DNA of 33,583 nucleotides from Thiocapsa sp. KS1 (lineage in GTDB: Bacteria; Pseudomonadota; Gammaproteobacteria; Chromatiales; Chromatiaceae), in the NCBI RefSeq assembly GCF_001499735.1, contig NZ_LN848257.1:1267419-1301001 (forward strand), written 5' to 3'. Below the pieces are notes generated by a model that saw only the letters and a program-made list of their open reading frames with translations, had not been told where the DNA came from and made no database searches. A program made the position numbers and the translations under genes. This document shows positions 8,600-17,599 of the stretch, piece by piece. Every line of letters starts with the position of its first letter. Position 1 is the stretch's first letter.

Positions 8600-10378
8600 A
8601 TGCGATTCCCCTATGGATTGAGCGACTTCGGTAAGCTGATCCGCGAAGGCTATTTCTACCAGGACCGCACCGACCGCATCCCGCTGCTGGAAGCCTCGGG
8701 CGATCAGCTGCTCTTCATCCGCCCGCGACGCTTCGGCAAGAGCCTGCTGCTGTCGATGTTGGAATGCTACTACGATCTCGGCCGGGCGGAGCAGTTCGAC
8801 GCCTTGTTCGGATCGCTCGCCATCGGTCGCGCGCCCACGCCGTTGCGCAACCGCTATTTCGTCATGCGGTGGGATTTCTCGCTGGTCAAGGCACAGGGCG
8901 AGGTCCGTGACATCGAGGCGGCGCTGCACCAGCATCTCAACGACTGCATCCGCGAGTTTGCGATCCGCTATCAAGACCAGCTGCCGCAGCCCATCGAGAT
9001 TCAGACCGAGAATGCCCTGTCATCATGGCGTTCGGCCTTGACGGCCGTCTCGCAAACCCCGCATAAGCTCTATCTGCTGATCGACGAATACGACAACTTC
9101 GCCAACGAGGTCCTGATGGCGAAGCGCGAGCAGTACGAGGCGCTGCTCTACGGCGAAGGTCTGTTGAAGACCGTCTTCAAGGCGGTCAAGGCCGGTGCCG
9201 GGGGCCAGGGGCTCGATCGGGTGTTCATCACGGGCGTCTCGCCGGTCGTCCTGAGCGACATGACCAGCGGCTACAACGTCGCCAAGAATGTCTATCTGGA
9301 GCCCGAGCTCAACGACCTATGCGGCTTCACCGAGCCGGAGATCGACGCCGTGCTGACCCTTCTGGCAAGCGACGGCGCCGACTGGTCGCACGCCGAGGCG
9401 CTAGACACCATGCGCACCTTCTACAACGGCTATCGTTTCAGCGAAGACGCCGAGGCCCGGATCTACAACCCGACCCTGAGCCTCTATTTCCTGGAGCATC
9501 TCGACAAACGCGGACAGTATCCGCGCCGAATGCTCGACGAGAATCTGGCGATGGACCGCGCCAAGCTCGTCTACATCGCGCGGCTGCCGCACGGCGAGGC
9601 CCTACTGATCGAGGCCCTGAGCAACACCGAGGGCGTGACTATCCCGCAGCTGGCACGGCGCTTCGGGGTAGCGGACATGCTCCTTGCCGTGAAGGATCAG
9701 CCCTTCATGGCCTCGCTGCTCTATTACTTCGGCATCATGACGTTGGCCGGCGAAGGCGTGCTCGGGAAACTACGGCTGGCGATACCCAATCTGGTCGCCC
9801 GCGCGCTCTATGTCGAACGTCTCCAGGAGCTGTGGCTCCCCACCTACGACGACCGCGAGACCATCCAACGCCGGGCCGAGACGGTCTATCTGCAGGCAGA
9901 CCTTGAACCGATCTGCGACTTCATCGAACAGCGCTATTTCAAGATCCTCTCCAACCGCGACTACCGCTGGAGCAACGAGCTGCTGCTGAAGACCGCCTTC
10001 CTCACGCTCCTGTTCAACGACCGGCTTTACATGATGGTTTCGGAGCTGGAGACCGAGCGCGGATATGTGGATCTCGCCCTGATCGTACGCCCCGATATGC
10101 GTCGCGTCCGGGCGCTGGATCTGCTGCTGGAGCTCAAATACCTCGGCCTCAAGGAGTTGGGGCTCAGCGGCGAGCAGGTGCGCGCTCGTTCCCGCGAGAC
10201 GCTTTCCGTCCTGCCCGCGGTCGCCGCCAAGCTCGACGAGGCCGAGGCGCAAGCCCGACGTTACGGCGCAACCTTGCGCGAGCGCTATGGATTGACGGAC
10301 CTGCGCGCCTTCGCCTTGGTCGGCATCGGCCACGAGCGTCTGGTTTGGCGGTCGGTCGATGCGGCGGTGCGCCGATAA
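8600..10378 (+). CDS. AAA-ATPase-like protein with C-terminal PD-(D/E)XK nuclease-like domain
   Basis: A 592-residue protein of the AAA-ATPase-like/DUF1703 group common in Bacteroidetes and Chromatiaceae; cellular role unknown. It starts MRFPYGLSDFGKLI, with the usual FYQDRTDRIPLLE, the P-loop variant RPRRFGKS (residues 41-48) and Walker B LLIDEYDNF (D162-D165). The C-terminal part carries a nuclease-like core: D491 in GYVDLALI and E511-L-K513 in LLLELKYLGL, the D...ExK pattern. The frame is open back to 7880 but overlaps the antisense crtA gene; the ATG at 8600, with GGAG upstream, matches the family start. It converges on the following gene with a 7-bp gap. Family members often occur in multiple copies per genome and are suspected, not shown, to be mobile or defence-related. 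Confidence 0.85.
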   Translation: MRFPYGLSDFGKLIREGYFYQDRTDRIPLLEASGDQLLFIRPRRFGKSLLLSMLECYYDLGRAEQFDALFGSLAIGRAPTPLRNRYFVMRWDFSLVKAQGEVRDIEAALHQHLNDCIREFAIRYQDQLPQPIEIQTENALSSWRSALTAVSQTPHKLYLLIDEYDNFANEVLMAKREQYEALLYGEGLLKTVFKAVKAGAGGQGLDRVFITGVSPVVLSDMTSGYNVAKNVYLEPELNDLCGFTEPEIDAVLTLLASDGADWSHAEALDTMRTFYNGYRFSEDAEARIYNPTLSLYFLEHLDKRGQYPRRMLDENLAMDRAKLVYIARLPHGEALLIEALSNTEGVTIPQLARRFGVADMLLAVKDQPFMASLLYYFGIMTLAGEGVLGKLRLAIPNLVARALYVERLQELWLPTYDDRETIQRRAETVYLQADLEPICDFIEQRYFKILSNRDYRWSNELLLKTAFLTLLFNDRLYMMVSELETERGYVDLALIVRPDMRRVRALDLLLELKYLGLKELGLSGEQVRARSRETLSVLPAVAAKLDEAEAQARRYGATLRERYGLTDLRAFALVGIGHERLVWRSVDAAVRR

Positions 10379-10385
10379 CCCCGGG

Positions 10386-13300
10386 TCAAAGATCCAGCCG
10401 CATCTCCTCCGTCTCGGGCGTGCGCCTCGCCTTCGACCGCTTCGGCTCGGCCGCGGGTAGCTCGCGCCAGACCAAAGGCTTGGATAGTCCCTCCCAGCCC
10501 CAGCGCAACCAGTCCAGCAGCCGCATCGCAAGCCAGAGCGCCCAGGCGAGCATGAGTGCGCGGTAGACCCACATGGGAACCGAGAGGACCCACACCTCCG
10601 GCAGCACGGGTCCACCGCGGTCTTGATACCAGTTGAGCGTGGTCGCGGTCGAGCCGTTCCCCATGATCTGCATCTCGGGCGTGCCGAGCAGACCCTGTTG
10701 GACGGCACCGAGGAGTCCTCCAAGGGCGAAGAGCGTCAGGACCACGAGCCCAACCTGAATCAGGTTGAAGCGCCAGGCCGGACGGGCAAGCGGATCCAGG
10801 CGATGCCGCAGGCCGAGCGCGAAGAGCCAGCCGATCACCAGCAACACCACCCAGACCTGAGCCAGGATGAGGCCGATGCCGAGCAGGATCCAATCGTGAA
10901 CCCGCAAGGGTGTGAGCCGGCTGCGGCCCAGACCCGCGGCCAGCCCGATCAGCACCAGCAGGATCCCCCAGAAGAGCACGGCCGGTCCGATCCGCGGCCC
11001 CCACGTCCAGAGGACCCATCGGTCGTCCGGTAGGCTCAGCGAGAGATTCAGGTTGACCGCCGGGCTGCGCAGATCCGGCACGCTCGGGCGGTAGCCGAAG
11101 GTCAGCGGTTGCGCCTCGCGCCAGGTCAACTCGACACGCGTCGAGCCGGGCGTCAGCGGCAGCTCGACCTCCGGCGCCGTGTCGGGCAGCGGAAGGCTGC
11201 GGCCATCCAGGCTGAAGGCGATCGGCTCGGCGGCGTCCGGCAGCTGGATGACATGGCTGCCGCCTTGACTGCTGCGGATCGCCAGGGTCAGGGTCGAAAG
11301 GGTTCCGCGCTGGCCGCGCTCGACCCGCGTGTCGACGCGATCGATGGTCAATGTCGGCCCCGGGACGCCCGGTGGGCGGGTAAGGGTCAGGACCAAGGTC
11401 TCGCCCGGCAGAGGGCGCCAGTTGGGCAGCCAGCGCTCGGCCGGACCCAGCCGATGGATCGGAGCGATGCCCGCGTACTCCAGATGCCAGAGTGGTCCCA
11501 CGTCGAGACGCCAGTCTTCGCTCAGGCGCGGATCCAACGGGGCGACCAGGCTCAACTCGCGGGTCGGCTCCAGGCGCGACGACCAGGTCACCTCCGAGCG
11601 CCCGGCGGGCAGGTCCACGAGGACCGCGGCACCCTCGACCTGGACCCCGGGCGTTTGCACCGACTCGCCCGGCAGCAGCGGCACCGGGATCAAGACCGGG
11701 AACTCGCTCGGCGAGAGACGCACCACACGGGTCTCCACGCGCCAGTCGATCCCCATCCGCAGGGTTCGCTCGACGCGCAGCAGCGGGGGCAGCGCACCTT
11801 GGGCGAGCGATGCTTCATGCGGGGCACCGGTCTCGGAGAGACGCACCAAGCGAAGCTGAGCACCGGCACGCCCGCCCGCGTCCAGCCCTTCGAGGTTCCA
11901 GCCCTCGACGGTCGCCCGGATGAGCCGCGGCGGCAGCGGAAGCGGGATCTCGACCTGATCGCGGCTCGCCAGCGGGCCGACGAGCCTGACCTCATGTCGG
12001 CCGGCAGGGAGCATGAGCAGGAGCCGACCGGCCGCGTCTTGGCGCAGTCCGTCGGAGGGCTCGCCGTCCACGCGGATCTCGGTCGGCAACCAGCCCCCTG
12101 CCCCGCCCGGAACGGGTGCCGCGACTGCAACCGCGGCATCCAGGGTCAGATCCAGGACCAGCCGATCCGGATCCGCCGCGAGGACCATGAGCGACAGATC
12201 GACACAGTGCGGCAAACAGTCCGGCGGAGCGAGCAGACGGGTGCGCAGCTCCTGGAGCAGCTCGGGGCTCGGCAGGTCCTCGGCCGAGGCCGGCTCGGTG
12301 CCGAGCGAGGTCCCCAGCCCCAAGGCAACCAGCAGGGCCAGACCAGCTCCCTGAGTACCGCGACCGCCGACGAGCCCTGCCAGCCGCAGACCGAGCAGCA
12401 CCAGGAGAACGGCGCCGAGGAGCGACAGCACGAGGTTCAAGGTCGGGGTCAACAACCAGAGCCGTGCCGACTCCTGCTCGCCGACGGGTCCGCCCCAGCG
12501 CAGATCGACGCTGTTCCAGCGCCAGTCCGGGATGCCGGCTCCGGTCTGGAGACGCGCATCGGGATCCAAAAGATCGATCGGCTCGGGAATCGGGGCCGCG
12601 GGTTCGTAGAAGGCGTCGGAGAGCCGCTCGCGCTTGGATACGGCATCCATCTCTGTCGCGCTTTGCGATTCGAACGCAGGGGGTGCTGCCGCAGTCATCC
12701 GGGTGCCCGATCCCGCGTCGCCCAAAGCCATCCAGGGGCGCTCCAGATGCGGAAAGAGCCCGTCGCGGACCTCGGTCACCAAGAACGGGAGTCCGATCAC
12801 CAGTAGCCCCAGCAACGCCAGCCGGAAATAGAGCGTCGCCAGGGTCCGCAAACGCCGCAACCCGGTGCGCACGGGCGCGTCCGGGATCAACCGCAGCAGG
12901 GCCGCGGCGGCGAGCAGATGCAGCCAGATCAGCCGCGGCGCACCGGGCGCCTGCCAGGTCAGACCCAGCGTGACCAGGGCAAGCAACGCCCAACCCCAGC
13001 CCCAAATCCGGCCGATACCGAGCGTCGTGATCAGCACCAGAAAGAGATCCAACAGACTCCAGCGCCCGACCCAGGTGTTCGGCAGGTTGTCGACGCCTTG
13101 GACGGTCAAGAGATCCCAACCCGGGGGCAGATAGAGCTGCGCGTCCACGTTCTCGAATTCGGTCGCCCAGCCGGAGGCCGGAACGCGGCCGGGTGCGGAC
13201 TCGAGCCGAGCATCGGCGACCACATCCAGACTGCCCCGTCTGACCTCCACCCCTGGCGACGCCTCGTCGTTCAGACGCGTGATGAGCACCGGACGGCCGT

Positions 13301-14531
13301 CGACGCTCACCGCACCCAGCGCGAGTGCCGGACCGGCGTCCAGACGCCACCCGCGCGAGAGCTGACCGCCGATGCGATCCTGCACGCTGTAGCCCTTGCC
13401 GTCGAAGTCGAGCCAAAGCTCGCGCTCCAGGCGCAAACGGTCCGGCCCGGGATCCGGATCACCGCGCACCTGCGCGGTCAGACGCAGAACGGCACCGGGG
13501 TCGGCCCGATAGACCGGCAGACGCGACCACTCATCGGGGATGCCGGTCTGACGCGGATCCACGGCATCGAGTCCGGAAGGCTCGACCCGCCGCAGCGCCG
13601 GTTCCGCAGCGAAGGCCCAGATCTCGCCCTCCGGCCAGGGAGCACCGGTCTTCGGACGCGACAGCTCCGACACCTCGCCTTGGTGATGCGCCACGACATC
13701 CAGCGCCCAGCGCCCGGGACGCACCTGCACCCGCAACATCCCGTCCGCTTCGAGCCGCGCCGGCAAGGGGCTGTCGATCCGCAAGGGAATTCCTCCGGGC
13801 AAAAGCACCGGACCCAGCCGCACCTCGCGCGCGCCGCCGGACACTTCGAGCTGGAGCCGGGTCAGAACCTCGAGCGGAAGACTGTCTTGGATGCGTCGGT
13901 AGACCTCCAGGCTCAGGCGATCGCCCGAGCGCTCGATCTCGGACCCGGCAGGGTCACCGAGCCAGAGCCGGTTGGCCCGGTCCAATCGAGGCGTCGGCAC
14001 CGCACGGCCATCCCGAACCAACGCGACCAACCCGATCATGGGCGGGATCAGGAGCGCGTCGGGCGGACGCTCCCAAACGAAGCGCCCGGTCACCCGATGC
14101 ATCCCGGCGGCGAGCGTCACCGTCGGCCGGCCGTCGCGTTGGATCACCGGCAGTGCTGCCCCGCCCGCCTGGACCCCGAGCGGCCAGGCATCCGCGTCGC
14201 CCGGGAGCGGAACCGCGGACTCGGCAAGGACCTGCCAAATCTGAGCGAATGTCCCGCCCTCCCCGCTCAGCGACAGATCCAGACGCCCGGGCCACGCGCA
14301 GAGCCGTGCGCCGTCGGCCGGATCGATCGGACAGGCGCGTTGATCCTGCCCCTCCGGACCGCCTTCCAGGACCCAAGGGATCCAAGGCTGTAATGCCTCG
14401 GGGACGGTCGGCGCGGAAAGGGTTTCGGAGCCGAGCGGCCCGGAACCCTCCGCAGCGGCGTCCATCTGTGCCCGCAAGGGCGCCGACAGGATCAGGAGAA
14501 GCAGCAGCAGACGTCGCGGAACGTTCGGCAT
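10386..14531 (-). CDS. Very large unrecognised envelope protein with internal duplication
   Basis: I do not recognise this 1381-residue protein. Residues 1-21 form a signal peptide (RRLLLLLLILSAPLRAQ). Then come a beta-rich periplasmic-type region (to ~485), a hydrophobic cluster (~490-600), another membrane segment (~690-712), and a second signal-like stretch (~728-748, LALLVALGLGTSL then ASAED). A second beta-rich region (~750-1175) and a final membrane cluster (~1180-1350) follow. The halves resemble each other at an offset near 695: LAAGMHRV (140-147) with LPAGRHEV (~840), PEALQPWIPWVL with PELLQELRTRLL, and WSLLDLFLVL with VLFWGILLVL. This suggests fusion of two tandem copies. The start codon lacks a clear ribosome-binding site. 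It is divergent from the phosphatase gene; no function is assigned. Confidence 0.85.
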   Translation of the reverse strand: MPNVPRRLLLLLLILSAPLRAQMDAAAEGSGPLGSETLSAPTVPEALQPWIPWVLEGGPEGQDQRACPIDPADGARLCAWPGRLDLSLSGEGGTFAQIWQVLAESAVPLPGDADAWPLGVQAGGAALPVIQRDGRPTVTLAAGMHRVTGRFVWERPPDALLIPPMIGLVALVRDGRAVPTPRLDRANRLWLGDPAGSEIERSGDRLSLEVYRRIQDSLPLEVLTRLQLEVSGGAREVRLGPVLLPGGIPLRIDSPLPARLEADGMLRVQVRPGRWALDVVAHHQGEVSELSRPKTGAPWPEGEIWAFAAEPALRRVEPSGLDAVDPRQTGIPDEWSRLPVYRADPGAVLRLTAQVRGDPDPGPDRLRLERELWLDFDGKGYSVQDRIGGQLSRGWRLDAGPALALGAVSVDGRPVLITRLNDEASPGVEVRRGSLDVVADARLESAPGRVPASGWATEFENVDAQLYLPPGWDLLTVQGVDNLPNTWVGRWSLLDLFLVLITTLGIGRIWGWGWALLALVTLGLTWQAPGAPRLIWLHLLAAAALLRLIPDAPVRTGLRRLRTLATLYFRLALLGLLVIGLPFLVTEVRDGLFPHLERPWMALGDAGSGTRMTAAAPPAFESQSATEMDAVSKRERLSDAFYEPAAPIPEPIDLLDPDARLQTGAGIPDWRWNSVDLRWGGPVGEQESARLWLLTPTLNLVLSLLGAVLLVLLGLRLAGLVGGRGTQGAGLALLVALGLGTSLGTEPASAEDLPSPELLQELRTRLLAPPDCLPHCVDLSLMVLAADPDRLVLDLTLDAAVAVAAPVPGGAGGWLPTEIRVDGEPSDGLRQDAAGRLLLMLPAGRHEVRLVGPLASRDQVEIPLPLPPRLIRATVEGWNLEGLDAGGRAGAQLRLVRLSETGAPHEASLAQGALPPLLRVERTLRMGIDWRVETRVVRLSPSEFPVLIPVPLLPGESVQTPGVQVEGAAVLVDLPAGRSEVTWSSRLEPTRELSLVAPLDPRLSEDWRLDVGPLWHLEYAGIAPIHRLGPAERWLPNWRPLPGETLVLTLTRPPGVPGPTLTIDRVDTRVERGQRGTLSTLTLAIRSSQGGSHVIQLPDAAEPIAFSLDGRSLPLPDTAPEVELPLTPGSTRVELTWREAQPLTFGYRPSVPDLRSPAVNLNLSLSLPDDRWVLWTWGPRIGPAVLFWGILLVLIGLAAGLGRSRLTPLRVHDWILLGIGLILAQVWVVLLVIGWLFALGLRHRLDPLARPAWRFNLIQVGLVVLTLFALGGLLGAVQQGLLGTPEMQIMGNGSTATTLNWYQDRGGPVLPEVWVLSVPMWVYRALMLAWALWLAMRLLDWLRWGWEGLSKPLVWRELPAAEPKRSKARRTPETEEMRLDL

Positions 14532-14671
14532 ATTGTCACAAGAAGGTAAGGGTCTTTCTGTAGATTGCGCCGTGCCGATCGGGGAACGCCCGACACCTTG
14601 GTCACGTCCCGAGCGGTCCGCCGGCCCCGTCCATCCAGGGCCAACTATGACGAGAAGTAGAGAGAAGGCAA

Positions 14672-16240
14672 GTGAAACACCGACATTTGATCCTCAGTCT
14701 GTCCGCCACGGCGTTGCTTGCAGCAGCGACATCGGCAAGCGCGGCGCTGCCGAAGTATGTGTTCTTCTTCCTCGGCGACGGCATGGCGAATGCCCAGATC
14801 CAAGCCACCGAGGCCTATTTGACGACCGTCAACGGCGGGGATGCGACCGTCGCCGCAGATCTCATGCGCCCCGAGAATCGCCTGAACATGAGCAAGATGC
14901 CCGTTCAGGGAATGCAGACGACCTACGATGCCTACGCGCTGATGACCGACTCGGCATCCTCGGGTACGGCCTTCGCGAGCGGGCTCAAGACCAAGAGCGG
15001 GGTCGTGAACATGGATCCCGAGACCCAAACCTCCTGCTACAAGAGTGTTGCGGAGCTTGCCCATGAAAGCGGCAAGAAGGTCGGAATCATCTCCAGCGTC
15101 TCTTTGGATCACGCCACACCGGCCGCCTATTACGCGAGCGTGCCGAATCGCGGCCTGATGAACAACATCGCCACCCAGCTTGCAAACACCGGCTACGAGT
15201 TCTTCGGCGGCGGTGGCTTGGTCGCGCCCGAGGGACCGGCACGCTCCGGGGACACCGAGACCAATGTTTGGGATCTGCTGAGCACCAACGGCTATACGGT
15301 GCTCAACGACCGCGCGTCCATCCTGTCGCTCAAGACCCAGCCGATGGATAAGGTGGTCGCGATCAACCCGACCCTCGATCGCAGCTCCGCCATGCCCTAC
15401 GCCATCGACCGCCCGGATGGCAACCTCTCGCTGAAGGAAATGGTCGAGGTCGCGATCGCGAATCTCGAAGAGCGTCCGAAGCAGCGCGGATACAAGGAAA
15501 AAGGCCCCGTTCGCAAAGGCTTCTTCCTGATGGTCGAAGGCGGCAAGATCGACTGGGCGGGCCATGCGAACGACGCGGTCGCCAGCATCAACGACATGCT
15601 GGATTTCGACGCCGCGGTCGGGGTCGCCGTCGCGTTCGCGAGCCGGCATCCGAACGAAACACTCATCGTCGTCACGGGCGATCACGAGACCGGCGGCATG
15701 AGCGTCGGTCATGCCACGACCGCCTATACGGCCTATTACGATCGCCTGCTCGGCCAGACCAACAGCTTCGAGTACTTCGGAGAGAACCAGTGGGCAGAGC
15801 ACAAGGCCGCCACCAGCGAGACCGCGTGTGCGGGCGAGGCCTGGCAGGCATCCGACAACCTCGAGCAGGATACTGTCATGCTCGGGCTCATGTCCGATGT
15901 CTTCGGCATGGATTGGGCGGACCTGAACGCCTACCAGAAGGAAAAGCTCGAAGACGCCTACGACCAGTCCATGTGCGGCGCCAACGACAACAGCCAGGAC
16001 GAGAACAAGCTCCTCTACGGCGGCTACGAGCCGATCGTCGTCACCATCACGCACATCTTGAACGAGCGGGCCAGCATCGGCTGGACCTCGTACTCCCACA
16101 CCGGCGTTCCTGTCCCCGTCTACGCGCAGGGATGGGCCGCGACTCGCCTGGCCGGTTTCTACGACAACACGGACATCGCCAAGCGCCTCGCCACGCTCAT
16201 GCGCCTGCCCGAGCTGCCCGTCAAAAAGGCATGTCCATAA
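14672..16240 (+). CDS. Alkaline phosphatase (PhoA family), secreted
   Basis: Periplasmic phosphomonoesterase of the alkaline phosphatase superfamily, using a phosphoserine intermediate and metal ions. The 522 residues start with a signal peptide (LILSLSATALLAAATSASA, cleavage near 24). Active-site features: D36 in FLGDGM, nucleophile S94 in TDSASSGTAFASG (E. coli has TDSAASAT), EGGKIDWAGHAND, VTGDHETGGM and the late His in SYSHTGVPVPVYAQG. The start is GTG with AGAGAAGG just upstream. No convincing Pho box was seen in the 140-bp divergent region it shares with the large envelope gene, so phosphate control cannot be claimed. A strong terminator follows, so it is probably monocistronic. Substrate range is unknown; phosphodiesterase activity is an alternative within the superfamily. 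Confidence 0.88.
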   Translation: MKHRHLILSLSATALLAAATSASAALPKYVFFFLGDGMANAQIQATEAYLTTVNGGDATVAADLMRPENRLNMSKMPVQGMQTTYDAYALMTDSASSGTAFASGLKTKSGVVNMDPETQTSCYKSVAELAHESGKKVGIISSVSLDHATPAAYYASVPNRGLMNNIATQLANTGYEFFGGGGLVAPEGPARSGDTETNVWDLLSTNGYTVLNDRASILSLKTQPMDKVVAINPTLDRSSAMPYAIDRPDGNLSLKEMVEVAIANLEERPKQRGYKEKGPVRKGFFLMVEGGKIDWAGHANDAVASINDMLDFDAAVGVAVAFASRHPNETLIVVTGDHETGGMSVGHATTAYTAYYDRLLGQTNSFEYFGENQWAEHKAATSETACAGEAWQASDNLEQDTVMLGLMSDVFGMDWADLNAYQKEKLEDAYDQSMCGANDNSQDENKLLYGGYEPIVVTITHILNERASIGWTSYSHTGVPVPVYAQGWAATRLAGFYDNTDIAKRLATLMRLPELPVKKACP

Positions 16241-16282
16241 CCAAGACAAGGGCTTAGCTTAGCCTAGGCCTGCCCTCCCCTT

Positions 16283-16312
16283 GGCGCCGCCTTTGCGGCG
16301 CCTTTCTTGTTT
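16283..16312 (+). terminator. Intrinsic terminator after the alkaline phosphatase gene
   Basis: A perfect 8-bp stem, GGCGCCGC (16283-16290) and GCGGCGCC (16295-16302), with a CTTT loop, followed by TTTCTTGTTT. It is the clearest intrinsic terminator in the window and lies six bases before the ATG annotated for the next gene. Confidence 0.88.
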
Positions 16313-16317
16313 GCGCA

Positions 16318-17499
16318 ATGGTCAGCTCGAGGTATGGGTACGTGTCGAGAATAGGTCGCGAATGGCTCTTTGCGGCGGTCATCGCCGTCGTCTGCATCGG
16401 TTTGTTCTTTCTCGATCTGGCGCCCGACCCGCACGCCGAGCACGGCCTGCATGCCCGCGGCCTGATCACCGCCGTCGACAACAGCGCAGTGCGTACGAAC
16501 CTGATCATCAAGACAGAAGCCCAGGTCTTGACGGTCCGTTTGCTGGACGGGCCGTCCAAGGGGGAGGAGCTCGCCGTCACCAACATGCTCACCGGCAAGC
16601 TCGAGCTCGACGAATTCTACGAAGCCGGCGCACTCGTGCTGGTCGAGTACGACATGCTCGACGGTAAGCCGAGCCACGGGATGGCCCGGGGACACTATCG
16701 GCTACAGATGCAGCTCCTGCTCATCGGGATCTTCGTTGCACTCCTGATCGCCGTTGCCGGGGTCACCGGGCTCAAGGCCGCGCTCTCCTTCATCTTCGCC
16801 GCGCTGGTGCTTTGGAAGCTCTATTTTCCGCTCCTGCTCCTCGGCTACGCGCCGATCCCGACGGGTCTCGCCATCGTCGCCGTGCTGACCGGCGTCATCA
16901 CCTTCTCGGTCGGCGGTCTGACTCGCCGCGGCATCGCGACCTTCTCGGGATCCATGCTCGGCGTCCTGCTCACCTGCGCACTCGCCGTCTGGTTCGCGCA
17001 TGCGTTCAACCTGCACGGCGCCATCCGCCCCTTCGCGGAATCGCTCCTGTACGCGGGCTATTACGAGCTGCGTCTCACCGACATCTTCATCGCCAGCGTC
17101 TTCATCGCCTCGTCCGGTGCTGTCATGGATCTGGCAATGGACATCGCCGCGAGCATGGAGGAGATCAAGCAGAGCAAGCCCGAGATCGGGCCGGTCGAGC
17201 ATATCGCGTCCGGGCTGCGCATCGGCCGCGCCGTCATCGGCACCATGACCACAACCCTGCTGCTGGCCTATTCGAGCAGCCACATCTGTATGTTCCTGTT
17301 GTTCATGGCGAAGGGTCTGCCGGCGCAGAATATCCTGAACGCCCCCTTCGTCGCCGCCGAGATCCTCAACATCCTGGTCGGCAGCTTCGGACTCATCACG
17401 GTCGCCCCCTTTACCGCCTTGGTCGCGGGCCTGCTCTATCGGGCGAAGAGCGGAGGGCTGGATACGCTCGGGCGGGTCTGCCGCAACGACGCGACCTGA
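16318..17499 (+). CDS. YibE/F family membrane protein
   Basis: A 393-residue inner-membrane protein of the YibE/F-like family, whose function is not established. One N-terminal membrane anchor (about 17-33) precedes a ~100-residue extracytoplasmic beta region (LHARGLITAVDNSAVRTNLI...). About seven hydrophobic segments follow, with the family signature SSGAVMDLAMDIAASMEEI. The ATG at 16318 directly follows the terminator T-run and has no ribosome-binding site; the in-frame GTG at 16342, preceded by GAGG, is a credible alternative and would remove eight residues. The upstream terminator implies its own promoter or read-through. No partner gene is apparent. Confidence 0.85.
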   Translation: MVSSRYGYVSRIGREWLFAAVIAVVCIGLFFLDLAPDPHAEHGLHARGLITAVDNSAVRTNLIIKTEAQVLTVRLLDGPSKGEELAVTNMLTGKLELDEFYEAGALVLVEYDMLDGKPSHGMARGHYRLQMQLLLIGIFVALLIAVAGVTGLKAALSFIFAALVLWKLYFPLLLLGYAPIPTGLAIVAVLTGVITFSVGGLTRRGIATFSGSMLGVLLTCALAVWFAHAFNLHGAIRPFAESLLYAGYYELRLTDIFIASVFIASSGAVMDLAMDIAASMEEIKQSKPEIGPVEHIASGLRIGRAVIGTMTTTLLLAYSSSHICMFLLFMAKGLPAQNILNAPFVAAEILNILVGSFGLITVAPFTALVAGLLYRAKSGGLDTLGRVCRNDAT

Positions 17500-17539
17500 C
17501 CGTCGGACAGATCGGGGGCGACCCGACAGGGCGAATCGC

Positions 17540-17545
17540 TATAAT
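17540..17545 (+). promoter_or_regulatory. Possible -10 box for the HAD hydrolase gene
   Basis: A perfect TATAAT 55 bases before the HAD gene ATG, in the 100-bp gap after the YibE/F gene. No recognisable -35 at the expected distance. Confidence 0.35.
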
Positions 17546-17599
17546 TCGACCGCACGGCTACCTGTTTTCCGTTTCGCCCTGTCCGGCGAGGAGTGATTC

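Noticed and set aside
12918-14393. Long plus-strand ORFs antisense to the large envelope gene, and similar long antisense frames over ilvB, aceE and lpdA
   Set aside because: High GC at third positions keeps antisense frames open; the proteins are Arg/Pro/His/Asp-rich without domains, while the opposite frames encode recognisable proteins.
14532-14671. Pho box upstream of the alkaline phosphatase gene
   Set aside because: ATTGTCACA near 14532 is only a partial match and lacks the second repeat at 11-bp spacing.
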